Source of the DNA: Bacterioplanes sanyensis
GTDB lineage: Bacteria > Pseudomonadota > Gammaproteobacteria > Pseudomonadales > Oceanobacteraceae
Direction of reading: 5' to 3'
Assembly (NCBI RefSeq): GCF_014652515.1
Contig: NZ_BMYY01000001.1
Location: 242,822 to 306,821, forward strand
Length of the DNA: 64,000 nt
Shown here: positions 63,719 through 64,000 of the stretch, piece after piece
How the letters are laid out: the number at the start of each line of letters is the position of its first letter
Numbering within the stretch: the first letter of the stretch is position 1
Made by a program: the position numbers and the translations under genes
Notes under the pieces: generated by a model
The model's database searches: none
Seen by the model: only the letters and a program-made list of their open reading frames with translations
What the model was told of the DNA's origin: nothing

Positions 63719-64000
63719 GACAACTTCACCCTCGGATCAACCAATGTGTAGGAGATGTCGGTCAGTAACAGACCAATGATGTAGAGGACAGACCCTAAGA
63801 AAACCATGGAGCGCACAATGGCAAAATCCTGTGCGTTAATGGCGTCTAGGGTGTAGCTGCCAAGACCGGGAATACCAAAGAAGGACTCCACCAGCAGGCT
63901 GCCCATAAACAGTGATGGAATGATTACCACCACACTGGTCAGTACCGGGATCATGCCGTTCGGCAACAAATGACGGAACAGAACGGTTAACTCAGGCACA
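63715..64000 (-). CDS. Peptide ABC transporter permease (DppB/YejB-like), C-terminal part, cut by window edge
   Basis: Only the last 95 or so residues are visible; the gene starts beyond the right edge. RHLLPNGMIPVLTSVVVIIPSLFMGSLLVE is the end of the ATPase-docking loop and following helices, and the tail ILGLLLTDISYTLVDPRVKL-type ending (IGLLLTDISYTLVDPRVKLS) is standard for DppB/OppB permeases. Its stop overlaps the next permease (ATGA). A substrate-binding gene probably lies further upstream, outside the window. Confidence 0.9.
   Translation of the reverse strand, partial: VPELTVLFRHLLPNGMIPVLTSVVVIIPSLFMGSLLVESFFGIPGLGSYTLDAINAQDFAIVRSMVFLGSVLYIIGLLLTDISYTLVDPRVKLS

Noticed and set aside
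1-64000. CRISPR arrays, tRNA or rRNA genes, prophage and transposases
   Set aside because: Reading both strands I found no direct-repeat array, no tRNA-like cloverleaf and no recombinase or transposase gene.

Overview
The window is a gene-dense chromosomal segment of a gammaproteobacterium, probably a marine relative of Pseudomonas in the Oceanospirillales group (inference). The evidence is the gene content: a sulA-lexA / psrA / nagZ / methylthioinosine phosphorylase block laid out as in Pseudomonas, a full ccmABCDEFGHI operon, chemoreceptors, HemN, a Fur-type iron uptake cluster and a CrbS-type sensor locus. I see no rRNA, tRNA, insertion sequence, prophage or CRISPR array.

Layout. 1-10.9 kb is sensory and iron-uptake territory: the end of a chemoreceptor, an HDOD protein, an Aer-like PAS chemoreceptor, an iron-linked DUF3649-PepSY-DUF3325-TonB receptor cluster with Fur-like boxes, and a minus-strand pair in which a BLUF blue-light sensor overlaps a transmembrane chemoreceptor. 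11-17.6 kb holds purE-purK-DUF2058, lexA-sulA with two SOS boxes, psrA, a signal-less YkuD protein fused in translation to nagZ, and a methylthio-nucleoside phosphorylase. 17.7-25.2 kb holds two tandem choline/betaine-type binding proteins without a transporter, a repeat lipoprotein, a tail-anchored response regulator, fieF with a coupled envelope protein, an AlkB-like dioxygenase and cysK. 25.5-35.2 kb holds Bax-like/PilZ/ackA/pta/acyltransferase, an OlsB-like acyltransferase, and hemN with a thioredoxin-like protein. 35.5-45.6 kb holds a TetR regulator, an FlhB-tail/FliK-like pair, and the ccm operon for cytochrome c maturation.

45.6-64 kb holds a DUF2804 protein, a CrbS-like symporter-kinase divergent from a cNMP/CBS/DUF294 nucleotidyltransferase plus DnaQ-type exonuclease, an outer-membrane barrel, a TRIC channel gene behind a tandem glycine riboswitch, a CARB-like class A beta-lactamase sharing that promoter region, the gcvT-gcvH-gcvP operon, a TetR gene with a long palindromic operator, and a Yej/Dpp-type peptide ABC transporter cut by the window edge.

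How parts connect: CrbS-type sensing and ackA-pta both concern acetate; the glycine riboswitch, TRIC channel and gcv operon lie within 6 kb and all bear on glycine; the cytosolic YkuD protein, NagZ and the Bax-like glucosaminidase all act on peptidoglycan. The most distinctive system is the BLUF-chemoreceptor pair, a candidate blue-light taxis module. Several convergent gene pairs share perfect hairpins that include one gene's stop codon.
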